Shown here: piece by piece, positions 6,222 through 8,563 of the stretch
How positions within the stretch are numbered: position 1 is the first letter of the stretch
Layout of the letters: each line of letters starts with the position of its first letter
Translations under genes and position numbers: made by a program
Notes under the pieces: model-generated
The model's database searches: none
What the model was told of the DNA's origin: nothing
The model's input: only the letters and a program-made list of their open reading frames with translations
DNA from: Methanoregulaceae archaeon
Lineage (GTDB): Archaea > Halobacteriota > Methanomicrobia > Methanomicrobiales > Methanospirillaceae
Assembly: GCA_019695435.1 (NCBI GenBank)
Contig: JACTVF010000089.1
Coordinates: forward strand, 1-8,563
Reading direction: 5' to 3'
Length of the DNA: 8,563 nucleotides

Positions 6222-7004
6222 TTATTCATTGAATTTCTTATAGAGACGGTTCGCCACGAACTGGAAGATCAAAATAAAGATCAGCAGCGCCAGTATATCC
6301 AGCAGCGGCGAAAAGAGCGACGTGCCGGTATATGCATACGTAATCATATCGTTTCCATACGTCAGCGGGGAAAAAAGCGCGATATCCTGACCGATCTGCG
6401 GTATTTCCGATATCGGGATAAAAACACCGGAGATAAAGATGAGCGGCAGCCGGACCGTGTTGAGCATCGACATCACTTCCCCGACGTTCTCGGTGGGGTA
6501 CGCGGCAAACAGGGTTCCGAGTGTCGCAAAGCAGAACGCGGTCAGCGCCATTGCAATCACGAGGACCGGTGCATGTTCAATCGGCGTGGCAAACAGGATG
6601 ATCCCAGCTATGAGCGGGAAACATGCAATACCGAGACTATAGAGAAAACCGCTGAGACTCTCACCGAAAACCAGTGAATGAAGCGAAATTGGTGCCGAGA
6701 GCAGCCGGTCGAACGTCTTTACCCGCCGCTCGATGGGGATCGAGACCGGCTCGATCGAGGAGGCCGAGAAGAGCAGCGTGATCGCGATGAGGCCCGGGAT
6801 CAGGGTACCGGGTGGGGCGTTCTTCCCGATAGCAAACGCGAGGAACATAAAGAACGGGAAGAGAATTCCCATCACGATGATGTTTGGCTTGATATAGTAG
6901 GTGATCATGTCCTTGCGCGAGATTGCCCACGCGGCAGAGAGCTCCCGGGTGATCCGCGTGAACCATTGTTCCGGCCCACCGGTTTTGTCGTCAGTCGATT
7001 GCAT
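6222..7004 (-). CDS. ABC-2 type exporter permease
   Basis: A 260-residue integral membrane subunit of an ABC-2 (DrrB-like) exporter that forms the channel for the ATPase encoded just upstream. After a cytosolic N-terminus of about 35 residues (ISRKDMITYYIKPN), six hydrophobic segments can be seen, near residues 42-62, 66-86, 118-138, 146-167, 182-200 and 232-253. The cytosolic stretch PIERRVKTFDRLLSAPIS between segments two and three is the usual ABC-2 coupling region. PLIFISGVFIPISEIP and the later FSPLTYGNDMI are typical family sequences. The length matches the family. ATG 7004 lies inside the end of the ATPase gene (14-base overlap), preceded by a G-rich stretch usable as a ribosome binding site, so the two are translated together. 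The exported substrate cannot be told from sequence. Confidence 0.88.
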   Translation of the reverse strand: MQSTDDKTGGPEQWFTRITRELSAAWAISRKDMITYYIKPNIIVMGILFPFFMFLAFAIGKNAPPGTLIPGLIAITLLFSASSIEPVSIPIERRVKTFDRLLSAPISLHSLVFGESLSGFLYSLGIACFPLIAGIILFATPIEHAPVLVIAMALTAFCFATLGTLFAAYPTENVGEVMSMLNTVRLPLIFISGVFIPISEIPQIGQDIALFSPLTYGNDMITYAYTGTSLFSPLLDILALLIFILIFQFVANRLYKKFNE

Positions 7005-7944
7005 GGACCATCCCCCCTGTCCTCTGCAGGCCGGTCAACTTTATGAATACATCCTCAAGGCTTGGTCCGAGGGTGGAGATGCTGATCACCCGGAGATTTC
7101 CTGATCGGGCATACTCCATCACCGATTCGATGACGGTTGCAGGATCTTCCGTATAGAGCCGGAACTTATCCCCTTCCTTTAGGGCATCATTGACCATCGG
7201 AAGGCGGCTAACGTCGGCAAGTTGATCAGCAGATGAATGATCAAAAGAGACGACCGACTGCACGCTCTGGATCGTTTTCTTGAGCCGTTCCGGTGCGTCT
7301 ATTGCGGCGACAGTTCCCCTGTTGATGATCGCCACCCGGTCGCACATCAGGTTTGCCTCCTCGATATTATGGGTTGTCAAAAATACGGTGACCCCCTCAT
7401 GGATAAGACCCGTTATCACATCGCGGATGATGAGGTTGCTCTGGACGTCAAGGCCGGAGGTCGGTTCGTCAAGGAAAAGGAGGAGCGGGCTGTTGACAAG
7501 CCCCATGGCGATGGTCAGCCGCCGTTTCATGCCTTTGGAAAAACCATGCACCTTGTCGTCGCGCCGCTCGTACAGATCAAAGGTGGTGAGCAGTTCTGTT
7601 GCTTTTTTCTCCCGTATGTCCCGGCGTACATGATAGAGCTCTGCGGAAAAGATCATGTTCTGCCACGCGGTCAGGTCGTCGTAGACGTTTGAGGTCTCGG
7701 AAACGATCCCCATGGATTGCCGCGCCGCAATCGTGTCGCGCCCGATATCGTGGCCGAAGATGGTCGCCGTGCCCGTGGTAGGGTAAGAAATGCCCGTCAG
7801 GATCCTGATAGTGGTGGTCTTGCCCGCACCGTTGGGGCCCAGAAAACCGAAGGTTTCTCCCACATCTACCGAGAAGTTCACATCATTTAACGCGGTCAGG
7901 GTGCCGAACCTCTTGGTCAGGTGCGAAACCTCTATTGCGTGCAT
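6991..7944 (-). CDS. ABC-2 exporter ATP-binding subunit (DrrA-like)
   Basis: A 317-residue cytosolic ATPase that powers the adjacent permease. It has Walker A GPNGAGKTT (36-44), signature GFSKGMKRR (134-142, a variant of LSGGQ), Walker B LLLFLDEP with Asp159/Glu160, the D-loop SGLD and the H-loop His192 (LTTHN). At the Q-loop the usual Gln is replaced (VSETSNVYDDLT, Glu83), a variation also known in other archaeal and DrrA-type members. The last 100 or so residues form the DUF4162-like C-terminal domain ending ISTLGPSLEDVFIKLTG. The start at ATG 7944 is chosen because the family begins with the MHAIEVSHLTKRFG sequence and because a TATA box places transcription start at almost this base. A GTG at 8022 would add 26 residues unlike the family and lies upstream of the promoter. 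Confidence 0.9.
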   Translation of the reverse strand: MHAIEVSHLTKRFGTLTALNDVNFSVDVGETFGFLGPNGAGKTTTIRILTGISYPTTGTATIFGHDIGRDTIAARQSMGIVSETSNVYDDLTAWQNMIFSAELYHVRRDIREKKATELLTTFDLYERRDDKVHGFSKGMKRRLTIAMGLVNSPLLLFLDEPTSGLDVQSNLIIRDVITGLIHEGVTVFLTTHNIEEANLMCDRVAIINRGTVAAIDAPERLKKTIQSVQSVVSFDHSSADQLADVSRLPMVNDALKEGDKFRLYTEDPATVIESVMEYARSGNLRVISISTLGPSLEDVFIKLTGLQRTGGMVHAID

Positions 7945-7967
7945 ATGATCCCGGATATGAGCAGGCA

Positions 7968-7979
7968 GTAATTTAAAGC
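7968..7979 (-). promoter_or_regulatory. TATA/BRE promoter of the ABC operon, leaderless
   Basis: On the minus strand the sequence GAGCTTTAAATTACTG contains the TATA core TTTAAATT (7970-7977) with a purine-containing BRE-like stretch before it. Its centre is about 29 bases before ATG 7944, so transcription should begin at, or within a few bases of, the start codon. No good Shine-Dalgarno is present, consistent with a leaderless message. Confidence 0.6.
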
Positions 7980-8224
7980 TCGTCTTATGGGCCCTGCTGG
8001 GAATATCCGGGACATCTCCCACCAGTTCATAGCGAGTCCTGCGATATGCTGTTTATGAGAGTTGATCTTCTCAAATAACAATAAAACGCATATGTTTATC
8101 CCGCACAGCGTAGAACGTCATCTTACCGAAAAATTTACCCGGGGGAATAATATACCGGTAAAGGCTGCGATTTTTATTCTCATCCAGTCTACCCGCTGCA
8201 TTTCCCTTATCTGTGCCCCGGTAA

Positions 8225-8563
8225 ACGGCGACCTATACGATCTCGGATCTTTCGGGAGGTGTCCCGCTCGTCCGTGGCCACCAGTTCACTGTCGATATCA
8301 CGGGAAAACCAAACACTGCATATTATGTCTGGCTGACCGGTACCTGGCGGCTGTTAGGTGAAGCATATAATCAGCCACGAGTGATTGTTGCCAACCAGTG
8401 GAATGTTCAGCAGGATCCGGATTACGGACCGTATACTATCGGCTCGTACCAGTACTATAACGGGGGCGGGCGTACGATCCTTGATGATGTGGCACCGTCA
8501 TCGTTACTTCTGTCCAAGACCAGTTATTACGCGCTGGTCACGACCGATGCGTCAGGACAGGCG
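8225..8563 (+). CDS. S-layer-family surface protein of Methanomicrobiales, 5' end frameshifted, 3' end outside window
   Basis: The frame is open from base 8225 to the window end (113 residues, no stop). It reads TATYTISDLSGGVPLVRGHQ, then FTVDITGKPNTAYYVWLTG, a PYTIGSYQYYNGGG block and SYYALVTTDASGQA. I recognise this module from the repeated domains of S-layer-type proteins (DUF3821-containing family) of Methanomicrobiales. No start codon is available: TAA at 8222-8224 closes the frame. The next frame up, open from ATG 8092, ends in a signal-peptide-like stretch (KAAIFILIQSTRCISLICAPVN). Dropping one G at 8227-8228 joins the two as APVN-ATYTISD. The gene is therefore probably an exported surface protein carrying a one-base insertion, either a true pseudogene or a sequence error. 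The usual N-terminal DUF3821 domain is missing, so this may also be a fragment. Confidence 0.6.

Overview
The window looks like chromosomal DNA of a methanogenic archaeon, most likely of the order Methanomicrobiales (Methanoregula or a relative). The case rests on four things: PKD-repeat surface proteins with an archaeosortase-like C-terminal tail, a fragment of the S-layer-type surface protein family common in that order, TATA boxes about 25 bases before leaderless starts, and GGAGGTGA-type ribosome binding sites. The genus is inference. No tRNA, rRNA, CRISPR array or insertion sequence was seen.

Layout. (1) 2-1381 (+): the 3' part of a large secreted or cell-surface protein. A 36-bp tandem repeat encodes a Thr/Ala/Pro/Val stalk, followed by four PKD domains, a linker and a membrane-anchor/sorting tail. 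(2) 1748-5187 (+): a compact three-gene operon of a TerY/YegL-like von Willebrand A protein, a PP2C-type Ser/Thr phosphatase and a large membrane-anchored Ser/Thr kinase with a C-terminal helix-hairpin-helix. This is the TerY-P triad, in the same composition as E. coli yegL-yegK-yegI. (3) 5343-5672 (+): an unrecognised 109-residue Lys-rich protein with four cysteines, probably expressed from a leaderless transcript. (4) 5673-6221: a gene-poor, AT-rich stretch holding a 25-codon hydrophobic micro-ORF with a perfect Shine-Dalgarno sequence but an in-frame UGA at codon 4. (5) 6222-7944 (-): a two-gene ABC-2 exporter operon, ATPase then permease, from a well-placed leaderless promoter. (6) 8225-8563 (+): part of an S-layer-family surface protein that runs off the window and whose 5' end appears frameshifted.

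How the genes work together. The triad is a self-contained phosphorylation switch. The kinase and phosphatase should oppose each other, and the VWA protein is a likely metal-dependent scaffold or target. The kinase's two membrane segments with a DNA-binding-type motif behind them suggest a link between envelope and nucleic acid. The ABC pair is a separate transcription unit of unknown substrate. The two surface proteins at the edges are unrelated to the triad except by position.
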